64,000 bases of DNA. It comes from Chondrosia reniformis (Eukaryota; Porifera; Demospongiae; Chondrillida; Chondrillidae). The number at the start of each line of letters is the position of its first letter. The first letter of the stretch is position 1. The notes under the pieces are model-generated. The model had not been told where the DNA came from. It saw only the letters and a list, made by a program, of their open reading frames with translations, and made no database searches. Positions 11,342-23,283 of this stretch are shown here, one piece after another. The position numbers and the translations under genes were made by a program. The stretch lies in the NCBI GenBank assembly GCA_947172415.1, contig OX359201.1, positions 310,001 to 374,000 on the forward strand, given 5' to 3'.

Positions 11342-14083
11342 TTATATAAAGAAACACCCAATTATTACAATTAATATCAATATAAGAATAATAATAGTTA
11401 CAATTTGACATTTATCTACAAAAAGAGAACAGAGATAAAATGTATACAGTGAATATGTACATCATATACAACATTATGTATTAAGATATAGAGAACTCCA
11501 GTTGGATGTCTTATCCATTAATCTGGTACTACTGAAATGAGCAACAATTATGTGATGGCTAGCTTTACCAATTCAAAATGCCAGCCAATTAATCTCACAT
11601 GATCAGCATATGATAATGACGAAGGAGTGATTAAACACTGACCATTTTAGCTAGACAGCCTGCCATATATGTACATGACCATATAAGGCATGCACTCACC
11701 CCCTGCCTTCCTGGTAGCCAGTTGGACTCTGTTAACAAGAGCTTGCAGTCGTGAGTCAGTCTCTTCAATATCGTGTGCCATGTCACCCAATATTCTACAT
11801 ACAACCAAACTAGACATTACACAGACATGTTCCTGGAGAGGTGGAGTGGAGTAGTACCTGTTTTGATCTTCCGTCTCCTCTCCGATAGCGTGGGCCATGT
11901 GGTCCAGGGTGACCAGACCTGCTGAGACCTTCTCCAAATCCTGGTCCTGTTCTCTCATTATTTGCTGAGGAAGCATTATTAATTAACTATGTACACTTAT
12001 ACTTTACGTATTTTGTATAGTACAGGTATGAAATTATGATTTCTGTTAAGATGAATTTTTATAGTGGTCCCAGCCATTTAATCACAACAGGGTTCAACTG
12101 TAGTTAGACATATGATACTCACCCACATTGCTAAATATGATAGTGTCTCATAGCTTGCATGCTTCAAGTGGGAATGGAGTCATACATTAAGTGATACATT
12201 ACACTAATAGTAATCTTTAACACTGCTGCAGCATACCTCATTACACCACTAACAGTCAGGTACATACATACGTGGACAGTTGTGCAGAGAGTTCAGTGGA
12301 GAGAGTACCTGTTGTTCTTGGACGGTACTGTCAATATAGTCTTGATTTGATCGTTTCAGCTCATTCTCCATTTTACCGTACTTGCCCCTCCCCTTTGACA
12401 CGCCCCCTTCAGCTCCTAGCAGTACACTTCTCTGATTAAATTGTAACATTTTCTGCAAATCACTCTTTACCTCCTACAAGTTAACGTAAAAGGGATTTAA
12501 GTGTGTTACAATGGCAATCAAAACAACAGTTCACAAATATATCTCCAAAAACTGATATATTGATGAATGATTAAACATGAAGTGACAACCATGAGGGAAG
12601 AGGGAATCATGAAAGAAGCAATTGCTAGGACCTGCCACTGAGCTACAATTGCCATGCTAAACTCATGGTTAACTCTTGTATAAAGTACTGTAACAAGTCT
12701 CTTCAATGTTTACTAATTTACTAATTAATAATTCTATTTGGTAATTCTATTATGTTTGCAGGCACAACTAAAGGAAGCAAGGTGCACAAGAAGAATCAGT
12801 TATTTGGTAATCTAATTCAGTAAAACTCAGTATACTAAGCAAGAAGGGATGCGTACATTGAGGGTGTGTCTGGTGTCCACTACAAACTGTCTCCTGGTCT
12901 CCAGCTCCTTCTCATCCAATCTAAACTTGCGAGGATTCTGTGATGCAACACCTTGACCAGTTAAGGCTTCTCACTAAACATTGGGTCAACCCTCCTTATT
13001 TGGATGTGTGTTTACATCTCATAGGACAAATATTATATCAACAACACTAGACACCCAATGAAGCAATACAAAGTAGAGATCAGGCAGTATATAGGCATAT
13101 ATAGGCAGTATATAGCAGTACAAAGGCAGTATATAGGCCGTACATAGGCATTATATAGGCAGTCAGGTGATGTGTGTTGGCAATCAAAATCTCAAAAGAA
13201 TTCTTCATTTGTAATGTCAGTGTATAAACAGTTGAACAATAACATATTCTCTCTCAGATAGTGCTAATGATCTAACATCTAATGACACTGCTATTAACAC
13301 TCAAAAGAAGGTATTTCAAAAACTAATCTTAATAACACTTGGAGATCACGTTACAGAAAATTAGAATAACACTTCAAAATTGAATTGACTAAAGGATATA
13401 CTAATCGAATGTAATAGTATTACTGTGTACTAATTATAAGGCTAACCAGCCAATTCTGTGTCGAGTATGTAACCTTTACAAGTCCATTTCCTACAGAATA
13501 CAGCACTCACTATTCTATGAATACAGTCCTTCTCTTCTGCTATTCCAGTACACTAGCTGCCACAGACACGCTCTCATTTCACTCAGAATGCTTATACTTG
13601 TAGCAGTGCGAGGCGAATAAATACACTTTTCCACACACTCCTAATCTATATTAACTTTAAGCGACTCGTCTTAGCGGAACCTCAAAGTATTACAAATACT
13701 TGGGCAGTTCTGGTCTCACAGCACTCGCACCAGAAGGACTCGCAGTACATCTCGGGCACAAGAAACTTTACACGCCTGGCCGCCCGGACCATTAACCCTT
13801 TAGCTGGAGGATACTAATAGTTTGGTCCAGGTCTTGCAAGTCCCATTCAATACTCTTTATCGTCTTATTCAAGTCTGTCTTGACCGACTCGACCTGTGAC
13901 TGATTCGCTACGCGATCAATAAGGTTTGACAGCTGAATCTTTAAATTCTGAGCAGTTTTAAGTGACTGTAAAACCTCTCTGAAATACACAAAGAAGAAAG
14001 GTGATACGTGAAGCTATTTAAAAGCACTAAAGACTCGAAAAGACTTACTCTCGAACGATAAAAAAAGGATCTTCCATCGCCAT
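11342..14083 (-). CDS. STX6: Syntaxin-6 (Qc-SNARE)
   Basis: t-SNARE of the trans-Golgi network and endosomes, acting in membrane fusion. Seven exons are phase-consistent: 14049-14083, 13797-13978, 12857-12951, 12309-12473, 11858-11964, 11700-11794 and 11342-11415. The product is about 250 residues, close to the 255 of human syntaxin-6. The N-terminus MAMEDPFFIVREEV and the motif IEWDLQDLDQTISIL are family hallmarks of the Habc domain. NPRKFRLDEKELETRR follows. The SNARE helix spans two exons (QDQDLEKVSAGLVTLDHMAHAI and GDMAHDIEETDSRLQALVNRV). The last exon encodes a C-terminal anchor rich in Ile and Leu. The junction of exons 2 and 3 uses a slightly unusual acceptor and could be off by a few residues. 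The start codon is 135 bp from the CDK1 start on the other strand. Confidence 0.93.
13084..13162. repeat. Short degenerate tandem repeat (GGCAGTATATA)
   Basis: Imperfect copies of a unit like GGCAGTATATAGG lie in the large syntaxin-6 intron (12952-13796). Nothing else is recognisable in that 845-bp intron. Confidence 0.6.
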
Positions 14084-14217
14084 CTTAATCTTTATTTTAT
14101 GATCTCAGAAACGCGCATTACGCCCTCGGGGACAAAGGCTATCGCAAGTTGACCAATCAGATTGCAGCTTTGGGATCATTTCAAATTGGCGCACATTGCA
14201 AACTGGCTGTGGTAGAT
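14084..14217. promoter_or_regulatory. Bidirectional STX6/CDK1 promoter with two CCAAT boxes and a CHR-like site
   Basis: The 134 bp between the two start codons contain a CCAAT box at 14153-14157 and an inverted one (ATTGG) at 14185-14189. They lie 32 bp apart, a spacing typical of NF-Y pairs in cell-cycle promoters. TTCAAA at 14180-14185 is the reverse of the CHR core TTTGAA. TTGGCGC beside it resembles an E2F site. G2/M genes such as CDK1 are known to use NF-Y and CHR elements. The site calls are by eye. Confidence 0.5.
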
Positions 14218-16021
14218 ATGGTTACAATAAAAGACTTTCTCAAGATTGAAAAAATCGGCGAGGGGACATATGGAGTGGTATACAAGGCCAGAAATCAGAT
14301 AACTGGGAAATTTACAGCTCTAAAGAAAATCCGTCTCGAATCGGAAGAAGAAGGAGTTCCTAGTACAACTGTCAGAGAGATTTCTCTTTTAAAAGAGCTT
14401 CAGCATCCGAATATAGTCAATTTAGAGCACGTTATTCACAATGCAGTTCACAAGCCTGACCAGAGCTGCGAGAACGAGCTGTATCTGGTCTTTGAGTTTA
14501 TGCAAATGGACTTGAGAAAGTACTTGGACACCCTCCCCCAAGCTTCATACATGGACCCCAAACTAGTCCAAGTAGGTTGGCAGAGCTTGCTATTTAATGC
14601 ACCTCTATCAAATAATAATACTACCCTAATGCATCACCTTTGTATCTATGTAAATAGCTACTTTATACAAAACAAATACTTAAAAAAAACAAATGATGGG
14701 CCATGTCATGTGATGATGATGTCATCTTTGCTGTCTCTACTTGTGTAGAGTTACCTGTACCAGCTAATGGAAGGAATGCTGTTCTGTCACAAGAGAAGAG
14801 TGCTCCATCGAGACCTCAAGCCGCAGAACTTGCTCATTGATGAGAAGGGAACACTAAAGATTGCAGACTTTGGGCTGGGTAGAGCCATTGGCATTCCAGT
14901 GCGAGCATACACCCACGAGGTGGTGACCCTCTGGTATAGGGCCCCTGAGATCCTCTTGGGAGCCCAGCGCTACTCCTGCCCCATGGACGTGTGGAGTGTG
15001 GCATGCATCTTTGGGGAGATGGTCAAGAAGAGACCGCTGTTCCAGGGAGACTCTGAGATAGCACAGCTCTTTAAAATATTCAAGTAAGTCTAACACAGAA
15101 AGTACATTCCTCTCATCGTGACCTAATGAGACATGCAACATCTGTTTACTGTAATTGCATAACTAAAGTTCTAGTTGCAGAGAGTTGATTCTCCTCATGA
15201 ATACAATTAACATGCAACATCACTTCCTATATTATGTACATGTGAACATGTTCCTAAGAACGTATAATCTTGTGTTAAAGAATAATTGATGGGGAATTGA
15301 AGTATTTACAGTGGCTTTCAATATGTATACTTATGTCTATCTTAATTACATGAATGTTCTTCTGTGTATGTTAGGTTACTGGGTACGCCCACTAATGAGG
15401 TGTGGCCTGGTGTGACAGACCTTCCTGACTACAAGGCAACCTTCCCAAAATGGAGTTCAGAGCCAATAAAGAACAAACTACCCAACCTTTCCGACCCTGG
15501 TCTTGATCTGTTGGCAGTGAGTTTAGCAGCTGTGTCCTTATAAGGCAAACCTCACACATTATATTCTACAGACACTCACTCACTCACACACTGTATTCTA
15601 CAGACACTCACTCACTAACACACTGTATTCTACAGACACTCACTCACACACACACTGTATTCTACAGACACACACTCACTCACACACTGTATTCTACAGA
15701 CACTCACTCACTCACACACTGTATTCTACAGACACACACTCACTCACACACTGTATTCTACAGACACACACTCACTCACACACTGTATTCTACAGACCAT
15801 TGTAAAGTAAGTACAGACCTAATTATAAGACTGATTGATAGACACATACTGGCCGGGCTCAATGGTTACTTATCCATTGTATATTACCTCTCTGCCTACA
15901 GCAAATGTTGATTTACAATCCTGCCAAGAGGATTTCCATCAAACGAGGAATGCAGCATCCGTACTTTGCTGACCTTGACAAGAGCACTCTCCCTGGAAGC
16001 ACCTTTGAGGACATTATCTAA
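14218..16021 (+). CDS. CDK1: Cyclin-dependent kinase 1 (CDC2-like)
   Basis: Serine/threonine kinase that drives the G2/M transition with cyclins A/B. Exons are 14218-14571, 14749-15083, 15375-15516 and 15902-16021, in phase, giving about 316 residues. Visible motifs: [15 protein letters not shown] with the Thr/Tyr inhibitory pair, the catalytic Lys in [28 protein letters not shown], the activation loop Thr in [14 protein letters not shown], and [14 protein letters not shown] near the end. The cyclin-binding helix reads PSTTVRE instead of the usual PSTAIRE. An insert ([10 protein letters not shown]) lengthens the loop before the hinge. An in-frame ATG exists at 14149, but the 14218 start fits the family and leaves room for the promoter. 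CDK2 or CDK3 is a less likely assignment. Confidence 0.9.
15566..15800. repeat. Intronic tandem repeat carrying repeated 3' splice-site-like motifs
   Basis: About seven copies of a unit of 32-36 bp (ACTCACTCACACACTGTATTCTACAGAC) lie in the last CDK1 intron. Every unit ends in TTCTACAG, which resembles a 3' splice acceptor. The true acceptor lies beyond the array, just before 15902. Confidence 0.85.
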
Positions 16022-16238
16022 CTTTGTTTACATGAACACGTTGTTTTGCTAATTAATTGTTTTTTTTTGCTGTATGTTTACACTTTAAAAAGGCACATTT
16101 TACAAAAATTATTTATCTTTGCTTCGTCCCAACATTGTGTAACTTGGTGATTGTGAGTGCAAATATGAATAGTTTGGGGAGTACATGGCTGGACCTGGAG
16201 TGAGTGCTGAGGGGTGGAGACAAGGAACAACATTAACA

Positions 16239-17576
16239 TTATTCATAACAATGTTTTGGGTATGTGTTGCCATGGCTACCTTTGTCACTTGACCTCCTTG
16301 GTCCCATGGAATAACATGGAGGTGTGGGATACAAGAATCTGCTTGACGAGTGGAAGTGGTAGCTGTTAGGAGCTGGTTCCTTCTCTGCTCCTTTGAGGCA
16401 AGAGAGAGAGAGAAAGAGAAATGGAAATTGGTTGAGGGGAGGAGGATAAATTGTGGAGAGAGGTTTGGGGATGGAGAGCTTAGTTAAACGGGACTGATTT
16501 ACTTTAAACACAAACCTGGTCTAGCTAGTGTAATGGGTTTGTGCTTGACTCCAATAGAATAAGCTGGTGCTTCAGGTCGAACTGGCTGAAACATTCCAAA
16601 CACATTATCAGCAAAGTAGCTATTGGGAGATGGTTTCTGCACATGAAAGACAGCTCAGGTAAAGCAGCAAGTGCCATAATCTACTAATTGTTCACACCTT
16701 GTTCTTCCTAGCACTCAGTGTGTGGGTCCAAAGGTCAGTGCTTCCTACTGCAACCTGTTCTAAGAGGAAAGGGGGTCACTATGATGTAACCTAGCAACAG
16801 TTTCCTAGCAATGACACATACCTTCATTGAGACTTTTGGGAGTGATGATGCAGTTGGCATTAGATTTGAGTTGCTTAGGAGTGTAGGTTTGAGGGGAGGG
16901 GCCAGTGAGGCTACCAGTCATAGGGGGGCGTGACTCAATACACTCATGGAGACCTACATGTATTAGTAACTGCTGATAGCAAATAATAAACACCACTGGA
17001 TATTAACTGCTGATAACTAATAAGTTAAGTATAAGTAAGTAATGATCAGAATAAGAAAAGTGTAATATAAAAGATGCTTTGACATTAGAACATTAAATAT
17101 CAGTCTGTAAGGTACATTTATATATAGGTAGATGTCTCAGTGAATAACTGTTAATATGCGCACAGTACCATGATAATAATGTATTAGTCATAGCACTACT
17201 GCTCAACCGGAATGATAAAGATCAACTCACTTAGATATTGACCGCCTTTCGGTTTCTGTATAAAGTACATTGAAGTACCGGTGTGCGGTCTGGAGAGCCT
17301 GCAACGAATATTAAATATGATGTCTATAAGAAAAAAATATTTTCGATCGATCACTGTTATGGTCTCTAGGTACGTATATACAATAGTTGCGAACAGCCAA
17401 TCGAGAGGGGAGGAGTTGCGACTGAAAAGCCGCAAGTGTTCGGTATGTGTCGTCTACTGGCGAGCCTACTTTTGCTTTTCTTGTGTGATCGGTCTGCCGT
17501 TCGGTGTGAACTTTGGTTTCCGCAGTGGCAAGTCTTGGAATTCCTTTGACGAAATCTTGTCGATAAAGGTCGCCAT
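16239..17576 (-). CDS. SHIPPO-repeat protein (ODF3/CIMAP-like ciliary microtubule protein)
   Basis: Likely a microtubule-associated protein of cilia or sperm flagella. Six phase-consistent exons (17470-17576, 17231-17298, 16822-16953, 16698-16759, 16516-16636 and 16239-16390) give about 213 residues. The ATG at 17576 gives MATFIDKISSKEFQDLPLRK. SHIPPO-type Pro-Gly/Pro-x-x-Tyr repeats are clear: RPHTGTSMYF, KPSPNSYFADNVFG, RPEAPAYSIGVKHKPI, RPGAEKEPAPNSYHF and TPPCYSMGPR. The family is short and repeat-only, so the exact orthologue is uncertain. It converges with CDK1, with 217 bp between the stop codons. Confidence 0.8.
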
Positions 17577-17699
17577 TTTATCCCCACCCTCTGCTGAAAG
17601 GACCAACCCACTTCTACCTAGTTACCTACCTTAACCTAGTTACCATTTTCACAGCTCATCTTCGTTAAAGGTCAGGGCAACATGATGATTGGTGTCTTT

Positions 17700-17735
17700 G
17701 ATCAATGCCAATCAATGCCAATCAATGCCAATCAA
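17700..17735. repeat. Short 10-bp tandem repeat (ATCAATGCCA)
   Basis: Three perfect copies and one partial copy of ATCAATGCCA lie immediately outside the left end of the fold-back transposon. Confidence 0.85.
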
Positions 17736-17745
17736 AGACCAACTC

Positions 17746-18537
17746 TATGGGGTGCCAAACGTGTCAAAATGTAGCATTCTCTCTGTTAGGGATATCAGGC
17801 TCTGATATAAAACATATCATGACCTGATAGGTATGCATACATATCATAAGCTGATATGAAAACATATCAGGACCTGATATTAAAACATATCATAAGCTGA
17901 TATGAAAACATATCAGGACCTGATATTAAAACATATCATAAGCTGATATGAAAACATATCAGGACCTGATATTAAAACGTATCATAAGCTGATATGAACG
18001 TCTTGGATGAACCCCTAATTAATTAATAATGCAATATCACTTGCTGCAATCACTCTGAGCATGCTCTGTACCACCTGCTTTGCTTTGCACATGTTGTGAT
18101 AAAATGGAGTGTTGATCTGCTAACATTTAATAAATTAGCAATGTCTTTCAAATTGTAATCAAAAGCCAAAAGGTACTTCACTTCTTCTAAGTGCAACTCT
18201 TTAGTAGGACGGCCTGCCATTTTATCACAACATGTGCAAAGCAAAGCAGGTGGTACAGAGCATGCTCAGAGTGATTGCAGCAAGTGATATTGCATTATTA
18301 ATTAATTAGGGGTTCATCCAAGACGTTCATATCAGCTTATGATACGTTTTAATATCAGGTCCTGATGTGTTTTCATATCAGCTTATGATATATTTTAATT
18401 TCATATCAGCTTATGATATGTTTTAATATCAGCTTATGATATGTATGCATATATATCAGGTCATGATATGTTTCATATCATGACCTGATATCCCTAACAG
18501 AGAGAATGCTACATTTTGACACGTTTGGCACCCCATA
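17746..18537. mobile_element. Fold-back DNA transposon, IS3EU-like, non-autonomous
   Basis: Almost the whole 792-bp element is one palindrome. The left arm (17746-18107) and right arm (18217-18537) are inverted copies. Termini read TATGGGGTGCC and GGCACCCCATA. A 6-bp target duplication CAACTC flanks it at 17740-17745 and 18538-18543. The arms hold a tandem repeat of about 42 bp built from CATATCATAAGCTGATATG, and they differ by one such unit. The unpaired 109-bp core encodes a helix-turn-helix piece on the minus strand (MAGRPTKELHLEEV, DIANLLNVSRSTLH), typical of an integrase-type transposase N-terminus. TAY termini and 6-bp duplications fit IS3EU, but the family call is from memory. Confidence 0.75.
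18050..18217 (-). pseudogene. Transposase helix-turn-helix remnant inside the fold-back element
   Basis: An open frame covering the loop and part of an arm encodes MAGRPTKELHLEEVKYLL followed by LKDIANLLNVSRSTLHF. This is a helix-turn-helix of the kind found at the N-terminus of integrase-core transposases. The catalytic core is absent and the frame then runs into inverted-arm sequence. It is the internal remnant of a longer parent transposon. Confidence 0.6.
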
Positions 18538-18543
18538 CAACTC

Positions 18544-21500
18544 ACCCTAATTACCTCTATAGTAAATACCGTTGTTACAGTCTATGGTCATCTCAGAGAC
18601 AATAATTTGTCACATAAAGTCTCAATGATAATAAAGTTTACATACAAGTGTTGCAGTACTAGGATAATGGAATTTTCTGGCTTAAATAAGAAATGTGGTT
18701 TGTCTGTACAGATTATACCAACATCAGCAGGACACTGATATACATAGTTAAAATAGATCCACATATCTACATTATTATATGCAGATAGTGTTTTTGACTT
18801 GTTGTGGAATAAAGATCCATTTTAATCTAAATTCAAATAGAATGGATAGTCACACAATACGAATACACTTATATAGCAGAAACAATGATCAAAAATATGC
18901 ATACAAATTGCATGTGCATGGGTTGATATATTATATACAGTCTTTTAAATGTCCCATGGCAACTACAAAAAAGGATACCAACTATTTTAGTTACAAGCCC
19001 AGAGCTATAATATATATACAAGCCATCACCACCTGCCATCCTTGTGCACCCAATTGCAAGTGAAAATACTATGTAGCTACGTAAGTATACCATCTACATG
19101 TATATGAGTTCCCGATATCACCTCTACTCCCAGTATACTATGCTAAAATAATTCAATTGATTGTCTTATATATAGATTGACATTCTAGATCTGATGCAAA
19201 CTTGAATATTTAGGAAATCCAAACAGTAAAATACAGGAAAACACAAATATTAAATAATTACGCTGGAAAAAGTGATCTTTATTATACATGAATAATAATA
19301 ATCTAGTAATATCTAGTAATAATAATTTAGGAAAGTATCAGAAATGGTACATATTAGGAAACGTTAAATAATTTGTGTGTCCCTAGACATTCAGGCTGTA
19401 GGTATCACTTGATAACCTGCCCACCATCCTTGTAAATATGTAAATATTTACATATCATAAGAAATGGTAATAGGAAACATTAAAATAATTTGTGTGTCCC
19501 ATAGAGTTATGCATGGCAAGAATTTAAAAACTATAGTTTGCAATATATGTATAACAACTATAAATCTTCAGAAAATATTCAAGGTATACTTTAGCACTGC
19601 AGCTATAATCTTCTCCCTATATGATATACAATAATGTTAAAAATACAATATTGCATGCATGCACAGGGACAAACGTATACAAGCCTGATCTCACAAGAAG
19701 TTATGCCCACTAGCATATGTGGTATGTGACTATCATGTGACCATAATGTGACTACCATGTGGCTATCATGTGACCATCATGTGACTACCATGTGGCTATC
19801 ATGTGACTACCATGTAAAGCCAATGTAAAAGCCAATAATAATATAATATATACTGGACATGTTACTTCATTATAGGACTGAAAATCAAGTGTTTCCATTC
19901 AAACATGTTTGAGTTTGGTGCCCCTTGATGGATCTGGAGGATATTCTGTATTATAAGGCCACAACAACCACAATAATACTACAGCTCTAGTATCTGAAAT
20001 ATGTGATAACATACAGTCAGCTAAAGTCTGTATAGGATGGCTGCAGGACGCCTGGCAGAACAGTTTTATCCACATTATATCTCAGGTACCTACTTAATAT
20101 GTTTAAATAGTCATTAATATTTACTATAATTGAGGATTAAGATACATGTCAGTTACATCTAATTAAGCTCCAAGTGTTTCCATGGCAATTACTTTGCTTC
20201 CATTCTGAAATTTATTATTTAACTATTGCCATATATGGTAACACTTGGCTATTATTCAAGGATCCTTATTGAACTGTGGCTATTGTAACAAATATCATTC
20301 CTTGTCATAGGACAATTAATAATTTGCTTTGTGCTAGACCTGCCATTGTTCTTTGTTATTCCCCATAACTGTTCATAACAATAATCTGGACTAGAGCATT
20401 CTAACAAAGTTCTCTAAGTAATAGTCAATCACAAATAATCTGACCATGAAATGGTTATCACACAATACAACCTAACATGCCCTACTTTGGAAGAAGGATG
20501 ACTTTGAAACCCAAGCAGCTAGTTATGCTTCAACTGAACAGCCAGATACCTGGCTCCAGGGCATAAAGACACTTTAAACTAATTGCTGACCTAATAAAAT
20601 GGCCAAGGAGCTCTCCAGCTGAGCACTGCCACAATTCTGGTTTGGCTGGAGAACATTAGCTGAGAGCTATGGACTAAGCCAAACTGTATGAAACACAAAT
20701 TTGGTTAACCTAACATTACCTTCCTTCATCACTTTAAGATACAAAAATTTAAAAAATAGCTATAGCTAGTTTGGGTAAACAAAAAATGAAACTCACAGTA
20801 GTATGAACCTGGGAATAAACATGCTGAAAATGTACTATTATTATTTGGCCTGGACTGATATAGACAACTATAAGAACAATTCTTATCATTCTAGTCAGAC
20901 TTGAGGAAAACATGCCATGACATTTAAGAACAAAGAGTTCATATAACCAACCAAGTACAAATTACCATGGTTACATCTAAATGACAAGATTGCCATAGCA
21001 ACAGCTGCAATCCATGCAATCAATTTAGGCTAAAACTGAACAATTAGAACATTAACTTAGCTGGTGATATAATGTCTTAATTTAAAATTTATAAAGTACA
21101 AATGAACTTTATTAAGATCATGTATGATTCCCATGTGATTATGAAGTTGTCTACAGTACATATTCACTTGTACAATTAATAGTCAAATAGCAAGGCAAAG
21201 TGATCTATAGGATATAGAGAATCTGTTAAGCAGGTACTATACACCTCCCCTAACTGAATTACAGTAGCTGGGAGTTACTAGAGACTGGTAGACATGCTAT
21301 ATCTGGTGGTCCCATTGAAAAGATGTACAGTTGTTATTCTCACTGTAAATATTCCATGCAATTTCCCTTGATCCAACACTTCCTTTCACTATCTTTTCCC
21401 ATCTGAATGGGTTAAGCCAATAACTTTAATAATAATTGCACTCAGTCCTCCTTGTTTCTTATTTGGACATGTTGCTAGGTAACTGGTATTTGACTTCCAT

Positions 21501-22231
21501 GACAATTCTATAAATAAATGAATATACAGTAAATCAAGTATAGGCTGCACAAAAAGACATGTACTTGTCTAATCAAAATTTAATGTTAGTTTGTATAAAC
21601 GTTAAGTACAAATTACATTTTGAACAGTCTCACAAGTAAAAAAAAGTATTTACACGAGGTAAAGATGAATATGTATGCGAATTATAAAAGATTATAGACT
21701 TCATTTAAAGTGGCTATATAGTTTGTCTGATTCTCTAAACAACATTACCTACCAATGAGTGTAGTTTAGGCATGGACAACGTACGCGTTTCTCAATTACA
21801 ATATTTTTAACAACGGCCATTTTGGATTCACAAATTGATTGAGCAATAGCACGAGGATTTCCAACGTATTCAATGCAATAGCGTAAATACTCAAACATTT
21901 AATGTTAAATGTATATTCTCAATATGACGTTGTCCTGTGTTGTGCATGAAACATGGCGATTGACATGTCCATTCATGCACTTGTGCATATGTAAAATAAA
22001 GATTACTGCTAAAACAATTAGAGGTTCATTAAGATATTGATAGCTTGTTTATTAATTAAGCACTTCTATTCATGGGGTCACTGGACATTTTATGATTTGC
22101 TTCGCTGGATAGTCATGAATGATTTCTAGTCGAAATTCATTAAACAATAACAATTTGCTGAATAGGCCAGGTTATGTTCTGCATGTAGTCTATTGTTCTC
22201 GAACATGACCTCGAAAACAATAAACAAAATT
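18544..22231. other. Gene-poor AT-rich region
   Basis: I see no coding exon with homology signal, no RNA gene and no full mobile element in this 3.7 kb. A short run of ATGTGACTACC-like words occurs at 19725-19815. Open frames here are short and look like chance. Confidence 0.5.
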
Positions 22232-22239
22232 TTAATTCC

Positions 22240-23283
22240 ATGATTTTCCGCCAAGTTCACGATATTTCCCGCCGACCATTTCTAATAAATAGTCGAGGAA
22301 ATATTCAGTCTTTGGCCTCCGGGCTATCAACTCTGGAGGTCTACTTTGGTGTGGATCGATGCGAAAACCATTCTTGGAGTACGAGCAATGGTACATGCCT
22401 ATCCGAAGGGTCATCGGTGTTCGTATAGTGGGGTGGTCTCTCTATCATGGGTTAGTGCCTGGAGATGTATCTCACTATTAATCCTGCTTGTGTGGTTAAA
22501 TTGGCACTTGCGGGATTCTTGCTATACGACCCGTACCTGGAGGTTGGTGTGGTCCAGTGCCACTACGTAGTCGGTCAGGAACCCCTGTTGTAGGCTGCAG
22601 CTTCAGGTTGGTTTGGAAGGAATTTGCATTTAATTTGTATTCAAAGCAGTATTTCTTTGTATTTTATATTATGTATTTTCAATTCTTTTCTTGCAGTTCA
22701 GTGAACTGATGGGTCCCTACTCTAAAGCGCCTGGCCGATCCCAATGAGCTAAAGTCTGTGTACAGTGCTCCCAAGCTGCGTTGTGTGCACATGATGATTC
22801 TCATTGGTGGGAGTTTGTGGTCCGCCAGGGTCGGGCTTGTTCTGTCCGTAGCGTGAGGCAGAGCAGGACTAGTAACTGGTCACAGGTCGGTCAGGTACGC
22901 CGGACCGTTCCCGAGCAGCTTCTCTTACGACGCAAGTAGTGGAAGTGTCAAACAGAGTTGAGAAACCGGAGGCCTTTTGGGGCACAAAGTACTTCTACCT
23001 CCACGTGGTGTGCCCTGGGATCACTTTTACTCAGTAAAGTGATGCGAAACGAAGTACTGCAGAACCGTTCCAGTAACACTCAAAAGGAGAAGAAACAGCG
23101 TGGCAACCATGAAGAACTTGTTTATTTTTTAAGAACTACATTGTTTGAACATTTTTTTTAATTTTAAACCATGTACATGTATATTTCAGAATTGTCAAAC
23201 AGAAATGATCATTGTGCAGTGTATTATACAATCCCAATTGGCGATACTAATTTCATAATGAGCTTGAGAGTGGTATAAATAAA
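22240..23283 (+). ncRNA. Possible spliced non-coding transcript
   Basis: This island is clearly less AT-rich than its surroundings but has no long reading frame. A plausible 90-bp intron (GTTGGT at 22607 to TTGCAG ending 22696) separates two parts, and AATAAA occurs at 23278-23283. Paired words such as CCAATGAG and CTCATTGG (about 22742 and 22801) suggest local folding. A 62-codon frame at 22240-22428 is the best protein alternative but matches nothing I know. A polyadenylated lncRNA is the favoured reading. This is weak inference. Confidence 0.3.

Noticed and set aside
14149-14217. Upstream in-frame start for CDK1
   Set aside because: It adds residues not found in the family and overlaps the CCAAT/CHR promoter motifs; the ATG at 14218 fits CDK1.
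17746-18537. Larger integrase-bearing virus-like element, because of the 6-bp duplications and integrase-type HTH
   Set aside because: The element is under 0.8 kb, has no capsid, polymerase or protease part, and its TAT ends fit a plain DNA transposon better.
22430-22480. tRNA-like words in the GC-richer island
   Set aside because: Only an A-box-like stretch is present; no acceptor stem or matching TPsiC arm could be drawn.
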